NCBI GenBank assembly: GCA_900470195.1
Contig: UEIJ01000020.1
Coordinates: 62,001-126,000 of the forward strand
Reading direction: 5' to 3'
DNA: 64,000 nt
Origin: Hyphomicrobiales bacterium
GTDB taxonomy: Bacteria; Pseudomonadota; Alphaproteobacteria; Rhizobiales; Rhizobiaceae
The notes below the pieces were generated by a model. It searched no databases. It had not been told where the DNA came from and saw nothing but the letters and a program-made list of their open reading frames with translations. Of the stretch, positions 53,735 to 63,780 are shown one piece after another (the stretch's first letter is position 1; each line of letters begins with the position of its first letter). A program made the translations under genes and the position numbers.

Positions 53735-53850
53735 GAAAAAGCCAGGCGTGCGCCGCCAAGCGGAGCGCTCAGCTCCGTTGAAACAAGTGTCTTGTGGCAG
53801 GCGCAAGCGGACACTGTCTGGCTTTCCTAAAAAAGGCTTCTACCACCCAT
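53735..53850 (-). promoter_or_regulatory. Structured leader of leuA, possible attenuator
   Basis: On the minus strand AAAGCCAG (53825-53818) can pair with CTGGCTTT (about 53745-53738), which is followed by further Ts. Inner hairpins such as CGGAGC/GCTCCG lie between. A tiny frame MGGRSLF ends just inside the structure. It has only one Leu codon, so ribosome-mediated attenuation by leucine is not clearly supported. Confidence 0.35.
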
Positions 53851-53916
53851 AATAGGCAAACGGATGTTGGCATTCTTGCGCTTTAAGGTCATTATTGAGC
53901 GCAAAAGGGTCAATCC

Positions 53917-54666
53917 ATGTCACTGAATTATCCCGTTCCCCTCGCACTCGGCGTAACTGCGTTGGCTCAGGATGACGCATCCTTTGCAGCGCCACTGCAC
54001 CGGCACCGCGACGCGCAACTGATCTACGCGCGATCCGGCGTAGTGTCCGTCACAACCGAGAACGGTAACTGGATCGTCCCCCCCAATCGTGCGGTTTGGG
54101 TACCGCCCATGGTGGGGCACGCAACGCGCAGCCACGGACCGGTCCAGTTTCGCACGATCTTCATCCATCCGGATGCCGCCAGCTCCCTCCCCTCGTCCTG
54201 CGGCGTGGTGGAAGTTTCGCCCTTGCTGCGCGAACTGATCCTGCGTCTTGTCGAATTGCAGGATCGCGCAGCCACGCCGTTCGATCGACGTGTCTGCGAA
54301 TTGCTGCTGGAGGAACTCACTTTTCTACCCGTCGAACCACTCAATCTGCCCATGCCATCGGACGAGCGGCTCCGTGGGCTTTGCCAGATAATGCAGGCGG
54401 AGCCCGATACTGAACTGTCCCTTGATGCCGCGGCCAGTCGAACGGGCATGAGCAGGCGCAGTTTCATGCGTCATTTTGAGCGCGAAACCGGAATGACTTA
54501 TGGCCGCTGGCGGCAGCAGGCCCGGCTGCTCGCGGCCTTGCCTGCACTTGCCGCAGGCGTGCCGGTCGTTACCGTTGCACTGGATTGCGGATACCAAAGC
54601 GCAAGCGCTTTCGCGGCAATATTCAAGCGCAGTCTCGGGCGAAGCCCGGCAAGTTATTTTGCTTGA
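53917..54666 (+). CDS. AraC-family regulator with N-terminal cupin domain
   Basis: A 249-residue regulator. The cupin-type sensor (about 15-110, APLHRHRDAQLIYARSGVVSVTTENGNWIVPPNRAVWVPPMVGH) is followed by the paired HTH AraC domain (about 150-249, LDAAASRTGMSRRSFMRHFERETGMTYGRWRQQ... GYQSASAFAAIFKRSLGRSPASYF). Its target is unknown. It is divergent from leuA and 360 bp upstream of the iron alcohol dehydrogenase. Confidence 0.9.
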   Translation: MSLNYPVPLALGVTALAQDDASFAAPLHRHRDAQLIYARSGVVSVTTENGNWIVPPNRAVWVPPMVGHATRSHGPVQFRTIFIHPDAASSLPSSCGVVEVSPLLRELILRLVELQDRAATPFDRRVCELLLEELTFLPVEPLNLPMPSDERLRGLCQIMQAEPDTELSLDAAASRTGMSRRSFMRHFERETGMTYGRWRQQARLLAALPALAAGVPVVTVALDCGYQSASAFAAIFKRSLGRSPASYFA

Positions 54667-54829
54667 ATATTCACAAAGTTGTGTGACGCTCCAGAGGTGA
54701 TGGGCAACCTTTTCAATCGCTTATCGCCCCGGGCATTTCCATTATACACTTTCAAAGACTGATTTCGGCGTCTTGGTCTAAGGGAGAAATTGACAGTCCA
54801 GCTTCTTATCCTGTATCGATCATCCAGTT

Positions 54830-54856
54830 TTGAACATTGTTCAATATACTGAACAA
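54830..54856. promoter_or_regulatory. Operator-like repeat upstream of the iron alcohol dehydrogenase gene
   Basis: TTGAACA-T-TGTTCAA (54830-54844) is a perfect 7-bp inverted repeat, followed by TATACT and a third half-site TGAACAA (54850-54856). The rest of the 54667-55026 gap shows no gene. The leader after the site is about 170 nt long. Confidence 0.5.
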
Positions 54857-55026
54857 ACGAAGAGTTTCTCCCAAGGCTTTTCTTTCAGAACTGCCGGTGC
54901 ATCGGCTGCATCGGAGAATTTACCGGGCGCTTCCTTCCCAAGACAGAAGCGCTTTCGGGATAACCCAGCGTTGTGTGCCGGTGAGGAAATGAGAGACCTC
55001 GGCGCTGGTGAAAGTGAAAGGGTGGA

Positions 55027-56196
55027 ATGATGACAACAGAGATCAAGCCATTTTCGTTCGATACCGTTGGCTCGATGCTCGTCGAATGGAGCGCTGCGAA
55101 GCGCCTCGGCGAAATTCTCGGAGAGCGGTTTTCGGAACGCAAGATTCTGATCGTGACGGACAAGGGCTTGCACAAGGCCGGCGTCCTCAACCATGCGCTG
55201 GCCTCGCTTGAAAAGGCAGGATTCGGCATCAGCGTATTCGACGACGTCGTGGCCGATCCGCCGGAATCGGTATTGTTTGCCTGCGTCGAGCAGGCAAAGG
55301 CCGCGAGCTGCGATATCGTGCTCGGTCTTGGCGGCGGTTCATCCATGGACATTGCCAAGCTCGCAGCAGTGCTGCTTGTCTCCGAACAGGAACTTTCCGA
55401 GCTTTACGGCATTGGCAAGGTACAGGGCAGCCGTCTCCCGCTGATCCAGATCCCCACCACCGCCGGGACGGGATCGGAAGTCACGAACATCACCATTCTG
55501 ACGACTGGCGAAACCACAAAAATGGGCGTCGTTGCCCGTCAGCTCTACGCCGACTTCGTTATCCTCGACGCAGAACTGACCTGCGGCTTGCCAGCCCTCC
55601 ATACGGCGGCAACCGGCATCGACGCCATGGTTCACGCGATTGAGGCTTATACGAGCCGGATCAAGAAGAACCCGCTGTCAGACGCATTCGCGCGTGAAGC
55701 CCTGAAGCTTCTTTCGGCCAATCTGATCGCGGCTTGCGAAAACGGCAATGATCGTCATGCCCGCGAGGCCATGCTGCTCGGCGCCAACTATGCCGGCCAG
55801 GCTTTCTCCAACTCGCCGGTCGGCGCTGTTCACGCACTCGCTTATCCGCTTGGCGGTCATTATCATGTGCCGCACGGCCTTTCCAATGCGCTGATGCTGG
55901 GTCCGGTCCTGCGCTACAATATGGCTGGCGCGGCTACGCTTTACGCCGAACTTGCCGATCTGCTGCTGGACAAATCTGCCGGCACAACGGAAGAGCGCTC
56001 GGCGGCTTTCGTCACCTATATGGAAGAGCTGATGAACAAGTCGGGCGCGCCGCGCCGCCTGCGCGATGTCGGCGTGACGGAAGAGAGCCTTGAAATGCTG
56101 GCGCGCGACGCGATGCTGCAAACCCGGCTTCTGGGCAACAATCCGGTGGACGTGACCGAGGCTGACGCCCTGGCGCTTTATCGCGAAGCTTTCTGA
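55027..56196 (+). CDS. Iron-containing alcohol dehydrogenase (group III)
   Basis: A 389-residue Fe-ADH. The NAD(P)-binding loop is LGLGGGSSMDIAKLAAVL (about residue 100) and the metal ligands are in TGIDAMVHAIEAYTS and AYPLGGHYHVPHGLSNALML. The iron-type group includes butanol/propanediol dehydrogenases, maleylacetate reductases and hydroxyacid-oxoacid enzymes, so the substrate is open. It is followed 90 bp later by a permease gene, suggesting uptake and oxidation of one compound. ATG 55030 is equally possible. Confidence 0.92.
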   Translation: MMTTEIKPFSFDTVGSMLVEWSAAKRLGEILGERFSERKILIVTDKGLHKAGVLNHALASLEKAGFGISVFDDVVADPPESVLFACVEQAKAASCDIVLGLGGGSSMDIAKLAAVLLVSEQELSELYGIGKVQGSRLPLIQIPTTAGTGSEVTNITILTTGETTKMGVVARQLYADFVILDAELTCGLPALHTAATGIDAMVHAIEAYTSRIKKNPLSDAFAREALKLLSANLIAACENGNDRHAREAMLLGANYAGQAFSNSPVGAVHALAYPLGGHYHVPHGLSNALMLGPVLRYNMAGAATLYAELADLLLDKSAGTTEERSAAFVTYMEELMNKSGAPRRLRDVGVTEESLEMLARDAMLQTRLLGNNPVDVTEADALALYREAF

Positions 56197-56286
56197 TCAA
56201 ACATAACGACCTGACGGACCGCGCAGTGGGGAAGTGAGCTGATTGCCGCTTCTGCGCAGCCGTTCCTTATGTCTCCGGAGAATAAA

Positions 56287-57648
56287 TTGAGCACTGAACG
56301 TATCGATGGTCAGGAGCAGCCTTTTTGGCCTGCCGGACCATTCAAAATTCGCCTGCCTTTCGTTCACTACAAATTCGAATGGCCTGATTATTTTCAAGGC
56401 CTGCTGATGTGTGCGGTGGACCTGTCCGCCATTCCACTGATGACCGAACTGCTCGGAATGCCCTTCGAGGTTGCGCTGGCCGTTGTCGTCCTGAACGGCC
56501 TTTTCTATCTTGCCCACCATCTTCTTGGCGACCCCGTCGTCCCCGGCTGGATTACGCCTGCCATTCCACTTCTGATGGCATATTGCGCCACCTTCCCCGA
56601 AGGGCCGGAGCGCGTTCACGCATTGGTCGCGTTCCAGATGATGCTCGGCATATTCTCGATATTCATCGGCGCAACGGGTATGGCGCACCGGGTGGTGCAA
56701 CTTATTCCGGCGGCCATCAAAGCGGGTATCATTGTCGGCGCAGGGTTTGCTGCCGTCATATCGGTTTTCCAGCTTGGCGGGCGTTTCGATACGTTCCCCT
56801 TCACGATCACAATCGCCGTAGGTCTCGGCTTCTATGTCATCTTTTCCCGGCACTTTGCACGGATAAAAAACAGCAATCCGGTACTCGCCATCATTGGAAA
56901 ACTTGGCGTATTTCCGATTATTCTCCTCGCGGTCATTATCGCTCCTCTCTTCGGCGAAGCGCAATGGCCGAAGCTTGAATGGTCGATAACCAGCCCGGAT
57001 TTCTCGACACTTTGGCGTGAATATACTGTTTTCGGTCTCGGCTTGCCGCCACTTTCGATGTTCCTCAGTGCTATTCCCACCATGCTGGCAGCCTATATCG
57101 TCGTATTCGGCGACGTGCTGCAAAGCCGCGCCATTCTGAAGGAAGCTGACGAGGCGCGCCCTGATGAAAAAGTGGACTACAACCCCGATCGGGCGCATCT
57201 CATTTTCGGCGGACGTAATGCGGCGATGAGTGTTCTTGGGCCGGATGTATGCATGTGCGGTCCGCTCTGGTCAGCCATGCATGTGGTCATTACCGAGCGT
57301 TTCTCGCAGGGCAAGAAGGCCATGCATTCGATCTTTGGCGGCGCCGGCTCGTTCCGCTGGGGAACCAATACCGGCCTGTTCCTGATGCCGATCGTAACGC
57401 TCGTGCAGCCGATCCTCGGTGTCGCGCTCGCGCTTACCCTGCTCATTCAGGGGTATGTCTCGGTTCGCGTCGGTATTCTTGAAGCGCGTTCCCAACGTGA
57501 TCTCGGCATTGCCGGCGTGGTCGGCGCGGTTCTTGCCACCCGTGGTGCTGCCTGGGCTTTTGCAACCGGAGTTGTGCTATGCCTGTTGATCTATGGCCGC
57601 GACTTTTTCCGTGGCGAGGTCGATAACACCTTTACCAAGGACAACTGA
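56287..57648 (+). CDS. Multi-spanning permease, NCS2/SulP-like
   Basis: A 453-residue membrane transporter with about 12 helices, including VDLSAIPLMTELLGMPFEVALAVVVLNGLFYL and AAYIVVFGDVLQSRAI. The long helix 1, conserved GAGF and GPLWSAMHVV segments recall the nucleobase/ascorbate/sulfate-transporter fold, but I cannot assign a subfamily. The TTG at 56287 is chosen because GGAG lies six bases upstream; ATG 56269 (six codons earlier) has no ribosome site. The gene ends at a strong terminator. Confidence 0.78.
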   Translation: MSTERIDGQEQPFWPAGPFKIRLPFVHYKFEWPDYFQGLLMCAVDLSAIPLMTELLGMPFEVALAVVVLNGLFYLAHHLLGDPVVPGWITPAIPLLMAYCATFPEGPERVHALVAFQMMLGIFSIFIGATGMAHRVVQLIPAAIKAGIIVGAGFAAVISVFQLGGRFDTFPFTITIAVGLGFYVIFSRHFARIKNSNPVLAIIGKLGVFPIILLAVIIAPLFGEAQWPKLEWSITSPDFSTLWREYTVFGLGLPPLSMFLSAIPTMLAAYIVVFGDVLQSRAILKEADEARPDEKVDYNPDRAHLIFGGRNAAMSVLGPDVCMCGPLWSAMHVVITERFSQGKKAMHSIFGGAGSFRWGTNTGLFLMPIVTLVQPILGVALALTLLIQGYVSVRVGILEARSQRDLGIAGVVGAVLATRGAAWAFATGVVLCLLIYGRDFFRGEVDNTFTKDN

Positions 57649-57653
57649 TTGAC

Positions 57654-57693
57654 AGCCCTCCCGGTCTTCCCGGGAGGGCTCCCGCCTTTTTTA
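57654..57693 (+). terminator. Intrinsic terminator after the permease gene
   Basis: An 11-bp GC-rich stem AGCCCTCCCGG/CCGGGAGGGCT, then CCCGCC and TTTTTT. It separates the permease from the convergent thu operon. Confidence 0.88.
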
Positions 57694-58737
57694 TCCGCTT
57701 ACGACCTCAGGCAACGGCCTGTCCACGATCATCGCATGATCGAGAACGCGTTGCAGATTGGCGGCGTGCCGAAAACTCGGCTCCAGTTGCGCGCCATCGG
57801 CAACCGCACGAGCGAAACGCTGATAGTTCGTCTCTACAGTTCCGGCATCTATGTCACGCCATACCGGCGTTTCGATGTCATCGCCGATGGAACCGCGCAA
57901 ACTTGAGCCGGTTGGTGTGTGGAGAATTTCCAGCGCGCCCTTGTCTCCATGGATACGCAGCCGCAACTCGTTCAGGTGGCCTGTCGCCCAGCGGCTGGCG
58001 TGAATGACACCCAGCGCACCATTGGCATATTCGGCCATCATGACGAAGCTGTCATTGGCATCCAGCACATATTCGCCGATATGATTGTTGTCCGCCTTCT
58101 CGAAAGTCTTGAGACGCGCCGAAGCCCGCTCCACATCGCTGCCGATGGCATAGGTTGCGAAGTCGAGAATATGGATGCCGACATCACCCAAAACCCCGTT
58201 CGAACCGTGCCGGGTCGAAAGGCGCCAAAGCCATTTACTTTCCGTCTTCCAGTCACCCCACGCTTTCGAGACAAGCCAGCTTTGCAGGTATGACGCCTCG
58301 AAGTGGCGCACTTGACCAATCTCGCCCGCCATCACCATTTCACGCGCCTTTTGCAAGGGCGCGACATTGCGATAGGTGAGATTGACCATATTGACCACGC
58401 CGGCCTGCTCTGCGGCATCGGCCATTTCCGCAGCTTTTTCATAGCTTTCAGCCAACGGTTTTTCGCAGAAAATATGCTTGCCCGCACCAACCAGCGCAAG
58501 CGTGGTCGGATGGTGAATGGCGTCCGGCGTTACATTGGCCACCGCGTCGAAGCGGTTCCACTCCAGCGCATCCTCAAGCCGCGTAAAACGGTTGTGAATG
58601 CCATGATTTTCCGAAAACGCGTCGACCCGTACGGCCGAAACATCACAAGCCGCGACAACCTCCACGCCGTTGATGACCTTGAAGGCTTCGGCATGGTTCT
58701 TCGCCATGCCGCCAGTACCCAGAATAAGAAGACGCAT
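57691..58737 (-). CDS. thuB: Gfo/Idh/MocA oxidoreductase ThuB
   Basis: A 348-residue NAD(P)-dependent sugar dehydrogenase. The Rossmann motif is MRLLILGTGGMAKNHAEAFK and the catalytic EKP motif is HIFCEKPLAES, followed by the long C-terminal sheet domain. With thuA it oxidises trehalose and related disaccharides towards 3-keto products in rhizobia and Agrobacterium. The start at 58737 is fixed by the N-terminal motif; it begins 8 bp after the thuA stop. It is the last gene of thuEFGKAB. Confidence 0.92.
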   Translation of the reverse strand: MRLLILGTGGMAKNHAEAFKVINGVEVVAACDVSAVRVDAFSENHGIHNRFTRLEDALEWNRFDAVANVTPDAIHHPTTLALVGAGKHIFCEKPLAESYEKAAEMADAAEQAGVVNMVNLTYRNVAPLQKAREMVMAGEIGQVRHFEASYLQSWLVSKAWGDWKTESKWLWRLSTRHGSNGVLGDVGIHILDFATYAIGSDVERASARLKTFEKADNNHIGEYVLDANDSFVMMAEYANGALGVIHASRWATGHLNELRLRIHGDKGALEILHTPTGSSLRGSIGDDIETPVWRDIDAGTVETNYQRFARAVADGAQLEPSFRHAANLQRVLDHAMIVDRPLPEVVSG

Positions 58738-58745
58738 GATGCACC

Positions 58746-59531
58746 TCAGCGATAGCCGGCTTCGCCCGGCTTGTGCAATTTCGGACCGCGCTCCACGATC
58801 GGCTCCGGCGCCTTGTCTACCGGAACATTCGGCGCGGTATGAATGCCCGTCCATGCCGGTTGCGGATTATAGGCCCATTTCACGGAATTGCGCAGAACGG
58901 TCTGCACATTCGCGTCGTGATAGGTCGGATAGGTTTCGTGACCGGGGCGGAAATAGAACACATTGCCCGCGCCGCGCCGCCATGTCATGCCGGAGCGAAA
59001 CACTTCACCGCCAGCGAACCACGAAATGAACACCGTTTCGAGCGGCTCCGGCACGGAGAACTGTTCGCCATACATTTCTTCGTTTTCCAGCACGAAATTC
59101 TCGTCCAGTCCCTGCGTGATCGGATGGCCGCGATTGACAACCCAGAGCCGTTCACGCTCGCCCGCCTCACGCCATTTCAGCGCGCAGGGCGTACCCATCA
59201 GGCGCTTGAAAATCTTGGAGAAATGACCGGAATGGAGCACGATCAGACCCATGCCCTCGAAAACGCGCTTTGCCACGCGCTCCACCACCTCGTCGCTGAC
59301 GCCGCCATGATCCTTATGCCCCCACCAGACCAGCACGTCGGTTCCGGCAAGACGCTCTTCCGTCAGGCCATGCTCCGGCTCCTGCAAGGTCGCAGTCGTC
59401 GCTTCGATAGCACCATCCTTGTTGAGCGCGTCGGCGATCGTGTTATGCATGCCGTCCGGATAGACCGAACGCACGGTTTCATTGATCTGCTCGTGAATGT
59501 TTTCACCCCAGACGATTGTGCGAATAGGCAC
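58746..59531 (-). CDS. thuA: Trehalose utilization protein ThuA
   Basis: A 261-residue ThuA-family protein (class I glutamine amidotransferase-like fold). Signatures are [41 protein letters not shown] and [15 protein letters not shown]. The start is GTG 59531 ([11 protein letters not shown]) because AAGGAG lies 7 bp upstream; an ATG at 59558 would lie 42 bp after thuK. ThuA works with ThuB in converting trehalose-type disaccharides. Confidence 0.93.
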   Translation of the reverse strand: MPIRTIVWGENIHEQINETVRSVYPDGMHNTIADALNKDGAIEATTATLQEPEHGLTEERLAGTDVLVWWGHKDHGGVSDEVVERVAKRVFEGMGLIVLHSGHFSKIFKRLMGTPCALKWREAGERERLWVVNRGHPITQGLDENFVLENEEMYGEQFSVPEPLETVFISWFAGGEVFRSGMTWRRGAGNVFYFRPGHETYPTYHDANVQTVLRNSVKWAYNPQPAWTGIHTAPNVPVDKAPEPIVERGPKLHKPGEAGYR

Positions 59532-59600
59532 GAGTATTCTCCTTGCTGCGGGCATCACGGCCCATTTGTCTCACGTGTCGTTGAACTTGGGAGGTCGGCG

Positions 59601-60602
59601 TCAGACGGCGCGGCCTTTTTCATCGAAGCGATGAATATTTTCCCCCATGGGGGAAACTGAAAGCGTCTCGCCCGGTCTACGCGCTGCCACGCCGCTTTCG
59701 CGGACCACCAGCGGCTCCTCCAGGCCGAGATCGATATAGACATAGGTATCGGAACCGAGGATTTCGGTATGGATCACCTGACCGGTCCAGTGGCCTCGTT
59801 CGGGCACGATGGCGAGATGTTCGGGACGCAGGCCCACCATATGCGCGCCAAAAGGCTCACTGAGTCTGCCGGTCAGGAAATTCATCTTCGGTGATCCGAT
59901 GAACCCGGCGACGAAAAGCGAATTTGGCTTTTCGTAAAGCTCAAGCGGCGTGCCGATCTGCTCCACGCGTCCATCGCGCAGGACGCAGATGCGGTCAGCC
60001 AACGTCATCGCCTCCACCTGATCGTGCGTCACATAGATCATGGTGGTGTCTTCCATGCTCTGGTGAAGCTTGGCGATCTCAAGCCTTGTAGCCACACGTA
60101 GTGCCGCATCGAGGTTGGACAAGGGTTCATCGAAGAGGAAAACCTTCGGGTCGCGCACAATGGCGCGACCGATGGCAACGCGTTGACGCTGCCCCCCCGA
60201 GAGCTGACGCGGCAGGCGCTCCAGATAAGGCGTCAGTTGCAGCATCTCTGCCGCCTGATGAATGCGCTCCTTGCATTCATCCTTGCTCTTGCCTGCAAGC
60301 TGCATGCCGAAAGCCATGTTTTCATAGAGCGTCATATGGGGATAAAGCGCGTAGGACTGAAACACCATGGCAATGCCGCGCTTCGATGGCGCGAAGCTGT
60401 TGACCACCGTTCCGTCGATGGTAAGGCTACCCGACGAGATTTCTTCCAGCCCGGCTATGAGACGCAGCAGCGTGGACTTGCCACAACCGGAAGGGCCGAC
60501 GAAAACCATGAACTCGCCGGGCCGGATATCCATATCCACGCCCCTGATAACCTCGAAATTCCCGAATGACTTGCGCACATCGCGCAATTGAAGTTCTGCC
60601 AT
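59601..60602 (-). CDS. thuK: Trehalose/maltitol ABC importer ATPase ThuK
   Basis: A 333-residue MalK/UgpC-type ATPase. It has Walker A GPSGCGKS, signature [14 protein letters not shown], Walker [13 protein letters not shown] and H-loop [15 protein letters not shown], plus the C-terminal TOBE/OB regulatory region (about 240-333). The start at 60602 ([14 protein letters not shown]) matches the family. It is the fourth gene of the thu operon. Confidence 0.94.
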   Translation of the reverse strand: MAELQLRDVRKSFGNFEVIRGVDMDIRPGEFMVFVGPSGCGKSTLLRLIAGLEEISSGSLTIDGTVVNSFAPSKRGIAMVFQSYALYPHMTLYENMAFGMQLAGKSKDECKERIHQAAEMLQLTPYLERLPRQLSGGQRQRVAIGRAIVRDPKVFLFDEPLSNLDAALRVATRLEIAKLHQSMEDTTMIYVTHDQVEAMTLADRICVLRDGRVEQIGTPLELYEKPNSLFVAGFIGSPKMNFLTGRLSEPFGAHMVGLRPEHLAIVPERGHWTGQVIHTEILGSDTYVYIDLGLEEPLVVRESGVAARRPGETLSVSPMGENIHRFDEKGRAV

Positions 60603-60610
60603 GGTTGTAC

Positions 60611-61435
60611 CTAACCCTTTACGCCGCCTGCCGTCAGACCGGACACGATCCGCCGCTGGAAGATGAGCACGAGGATGACGAGGGGAACCGTAACGATAAC
60701 GGAAGCCGCCATGATGTTTCCCCATGGAATTTCAAACTGACTGCTGCCCGACAGAAGCGCGATTGCCACCGGCACGGTGCGCTGGCTGCCGGAAGAGGTG
60801 AAGGTGAGCGCGAACAGGAACTCGTTCCACGCGGATATGAAGGCAAGCAGCCCTGTCGTCACCAGCGCGGGCCACATGAGCGGCATGAAAACCCGGGTAA
60901 TGATGATCCACGGGGATGCGCCGTCCACGATTGCCGCTTCCTCGATCTCGACCGGCAGGTCACGCATGAAGGTGGTGAGAACCCAGACCGTGAACGGCAG
61001 TGTGAAGATCATGTAGGAAAAGATCAGCGCCAGCGGCGTATTGAAAATGCCAAGGAAGCGGATCAGCTCGAAGAGGCCGGCCAGAACTGCGATCTGCGGG
61101 AACATCGACACCGAAAGAATGGTGAGAAGCAAAAGCCCTCGCCCGCGAAAACTCACGCGCGCCAGCGCATAGGCAGCCGTGACCGCGAGCAACAGCGAGA
61201 TCGCCACGACGACAGTTGCCACCAGCAGCGAGTTGCCAAGACTGCGGAGAAAGCTGCCTTGTGTCAGGACACCGGCATAGTTCTCAAGCGAGAAAGCGCT
61301 TGGCCAGTAATCGACCTGAAACAGCGCCGTTCCCGATTTGAGACTGGTAATGATAGCATAATAGAACGGGAAGACAGCAACCAGAATGATGAGCGCCACG
61401 AGCAGGTAGAAGCCGAAGGTTTTCATAAAGCGCAT
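60611..61435 (-). CDS. thuG: Trehalose ABC importer permease ThuG (MalG type)
   Basis: A 274-residue permease with six helices. The EAA motif is [37 protein letters not shown] precedes ATG 61435; 61462 is in frame but overlaps thuF by 23 bp. Eight bases separate it from thuK. Confidence 0.93.
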   Translation of the reverse strand: MRFMKTFGFYLLVALIILVAVFPFYYAIITSLKSGTALFQVDYWPSAFSLENYAGVLTQGSFLRSLGNSLLVATVVVAISLLLAVTAAYALARVSFRGRGLLLLTILSVSMFPQIAVLAGLFELIRFLGIFNTPLALIFSYMIFTLPFTVWVLTTFMRDLPVEIEEAAIVDGASPWIIITRVFMPLMWPALVTTGLLAFISAWNEFLFALTFTSSGSQRTVPVAIALLSGSSQFEIPWGNIMAASVIVTVPLVILVLIFQRRIVSGLTAGGVKG

Positions 61436-61439
61436 CACG

Positions 61440-62423
61440 CTACTCTCCCCTGCCGCCGACATTGACGCGTCCGAAGAACATGTAGATCAAGGTGATGCCT
61501 GCGATGATGAGAAACAGCATTGTCGATGCCGCCGCGCCATAGGCGAACTTGTCGAAATCGAACAGATTCTCACGCGCAAAGACCGACATGGTCTTGGTCT
61601 GCGCATTGTTGGGCGTCAGCACGTAAATCAGGTCGAAGATGCGCAATGCATCCAGCATACGGAAGATGATCGCCACCATCAGCGCCGGGCGGATCAGCGG
61701 CAGCGTCACCCGCCAGAACACCTTGACCGGATGCACGCCATCGATCCTGGCCGCCTCGTAAATATCCGTAGGCACCATTTGCAAACCGGCCAGAATAAGC
61801 AAGGCCATAAAGGGCGTCGTCTTCCAGACATCCACAATCAGCACCGCAATCATCGCCGTGTCCGGATTGGCGGTCCATGCGATCTTCTGGCTGATAAGTC
61901 CCAGATTGAGCAGAATATGATTGAGAATGCCGAACTGGTCGTTGAGCATCCAGTGCCAAATCTTGGCCGAAACGATGGTCGGGATCGCCCATGGGATCAG
62001 GATTGCGGCGCGCACAAAGCCGCGCCCCCGAAAGTTTGCGTTCAGCACCAGTGCGACGATCAATCCGAAGACGGTTTCCAGACTGACCGAAAGAACGGTG
62101 AACCGGATCGTATTCCAGACCGCGCCCCACCAGGCGGGATCGGCCAGAAGACCGCGATAAATGGTGCGCCCGCTCTTGAGCGTCACCCACGACAGATAAT
62201 TGTTGAGGCCAACGAATTCCGCCGTGCCAAGGCTCGTCAGCGAGGCATTGGTGAAACTGAAATAGACGGTCCGCAGCAGCGGCCAGCCGGCCACCAGCGC
62301 CAGCACGAACAAGGTCGGGGCGAGAAACAGCCACGCCGACCGGATACGCTGCGCGCGCAGATCGGAGTGAACCCGGCTTTTCTTGGCCGAACTCCCCGAA
62401 ATATCGAGAGAAGTCTCCGTCAT
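61440..62423 (-). CDS. thuF: Trehalose ABC importer permease ThuF (MalF type)
   Basis: A 327-residue permease. Its EAA loop is DIYEAARIDGVHPVKVFWRVTLPLIRPAL, and a soluble N-terminal segment of about 25 residues precedes helix 1 (IRSAWLFLAPTLFVLALVAGWPLLRTV). The start at 62423 is chosen over an upstream ATG (62474). Its stop lies 4 bp before the thuG start. Confidence 0.93.
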   Translation of the reverse strand: MTETSLDISGSSAKKSRVHSDLRAQRIRSAWLFLAPTLFVLALVAGWPLLRTVYFSFTNASLTSLGTAEFVGLNNYLSWVTLKSGRTIYRGLLADPAWWGAVWNTIRFTVLSVSLETVFGLIVALVLNANFRGRGFVRAAILIPWAIPTIVSAKIWHWMLNDQFGILNHILLNLGLISQKIAWTANPDTAMIAVLIVDVWKTTPFMALLILAGLQMVPTDIYEAARIDGVHPVKVFWRVTLPLIRPALMVAIIFRMLDALRIFDLIYVLTPNNAQTKTMSVFARENLFDFDKFAYGAAASTMLFLIIAGITLIYMFFGRVNVGGRGE

Positions 62424-62514
62424 GATCCCACTCTTGGTCCTGATCAGAGGGATTAGAGCGTTCGGGCTGCCCAAAAGGGGCTTGGGAGGCCGCCCGAACG
62501 CGGCTTGATCGGTC

Positions 62515-63780
62515 CTACCAGCCGGAGCCTTCCAGCTCAGTCAGCTCGACCTCAAGCATTTCGAGATTCTCCGCCGCGGTGCCGTTGCCCGAAAGCGTCT
62601 TGTGCACCGCCGTCCAGAATTTCGATGAGACTTCATTATATTTTACTTTTGTCGCAGCCGACGGGCGCGGCACGGCGTTCTGGAAGATCGGCTTCCAGTT
62701 GGCCATGAAAGGCTGCGCCGCAATGATATCCTTGTCATCATAAAGTGCTTCGATGGTCGGCAGGCGCGAAATCTCCACTGCCTGAACCTTCTGCACTTCC
62801 GGCGAGGCCAGATATTTGACCAGTGCGATGGCCGCATCCTGCTTGGTGGAATATTTGGAAACGGCGAGGTTCCAGCCACCAAGCGTCGAGGATGGCGCAT
62901 CGCCTTCCGCACCGGCGGGCAAAGGCGCGACGTCGAACTTGCCTTTTACGCCGCTATCCGCGCTGTTGCCGAGCGCATAGGCATAAGGCCAGTTGCGCAT
63001 GAAGACCGCATTGCCAGTCTGCCAGACACCGCGCGATTCCTCTTCCTGATAGGCAAGCGCGCCTTGCGGCGAAATCGAACCGATCCAGCCCTTGGCGCGG
63101 TCGATGGCTGCCGCAGCCTTCTCGTTGTTGATGGAGATCGTGCCATCGGCTTCAACGATCTGGCCGCCGCCTGACGATTTGATCCATTCAAGCGCGTTGC
63201 AGGTCAGTCCTTCATAGGCATTGCCCTGAAACACGAAGCCCCATAGATCAGACTTTCCTTCGGCCCGCTCCTTGTCCATGATTTCCTTGGCGGTTGCGGT
63301 CATCTCGTCCCAGGTCTTGGGAACCTGCTTGTTATATTTTTCGAGCAGATCCTTCCGATAGAAAAGCGCCGGCGCGTCGGTGTAGAATGGCAGGGCAACC
63401 AGCTTTCCGTTCACGGTCTGCGATGCGATGATGGAAGGAAAATGCGCACCGCTGACGTCCTTGGTCGCCTCCGTCAGATCGACAAACTGGTCGGACAGTT
63501 GCGGCGCCCAGACCACATCCGTCTGGTAGACGTCGATATCGGCGTTACCGGCTGCGAGCCAAAGGCGATACTGGCTGAACTGCTCGCTGCTCGACGGCGG
63601 CATCGAGACGATATTGACCTTGTTGCCGGTATCTTTCTCGAACTTGACGATCTGCTCCTGCAGAAACTTGATGTTGTTGCCCGTCGAATTGGCCGCGATG
63701 GAAATCTCCACCGCATGGGCGCTGACCGTCGCCAGACCAAGCGCCACGCACGCTGCGAGCACACCTTGAAAAGTCTTCAT
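62515..63780 (-). CDS. thuE: Trehalose-binding periplasmic protein ThuE
   Basis: A 421-residue family-1 sugar-binding protein with a signal peptide (MKTFQGVLAACVALGLATVSAHA). The fold segments IAANSTGNNIKFLQEQIVKFEKDTGNKVNIV and YQTDVVWAPQLSDQFVDLTE are typical of trehalose/maltose binding proteins. Its ribosome site is unusually strong (TGGGAGGAGGG) and is complementary over 10 bases to the loops of the anti-SD RNAs at 34.4-35.3 kb. Two LacI-type operators lie 23-56 bp upstream. Confidence 0.95.
   Translation of the reverse strand: MKTFQGVLAACVALGLATVSAHAVEISIAANSTGNNIKFLQEQIVKFEKDTGNKVNIVSMPPSSSEQFSQYRLWLAAGNADIDVYQTDVVWAPQLSDQFVDLTEATKDVSGAHFPSIIASQTVNGKLVALPFYTDAPALFYRKDLLEKYNKQVPKTWDEMTATAKEIMDKERAEGKSDLWGFVFQGNAYEGLTCNALEWIKSSGGGQIVEADGTISINNEKAAAAIDRAKGWIGSISPQGALAYQEEESRGVWQTGNAVFMRNWPYAYALGNSADSGVKGKFDVAPLPAGAEGDAPSSTLGGWNLAVSKYSTKQDAAIALVKYLASPEVQKVQAVEISRLPTIEALYDDKDIIAAQPFMANWKPIFQNAVPRPSAATKVKYNEVSSKFWTAVHKTLSGNGTAAENLEMLEVELTELEGSGW

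Noticed and set aside
56197-57198. A 333-codon frame antisense to the permease gene.
   Set aside because: Composition is rich in charged residues, as expected from reading a membrane-protein gene backwards; no domain is visible.
60566-61465. A 299-codon frame antisense to thuG.
   Set aside because: Highly charged antisense artefact over a clear permease gene.
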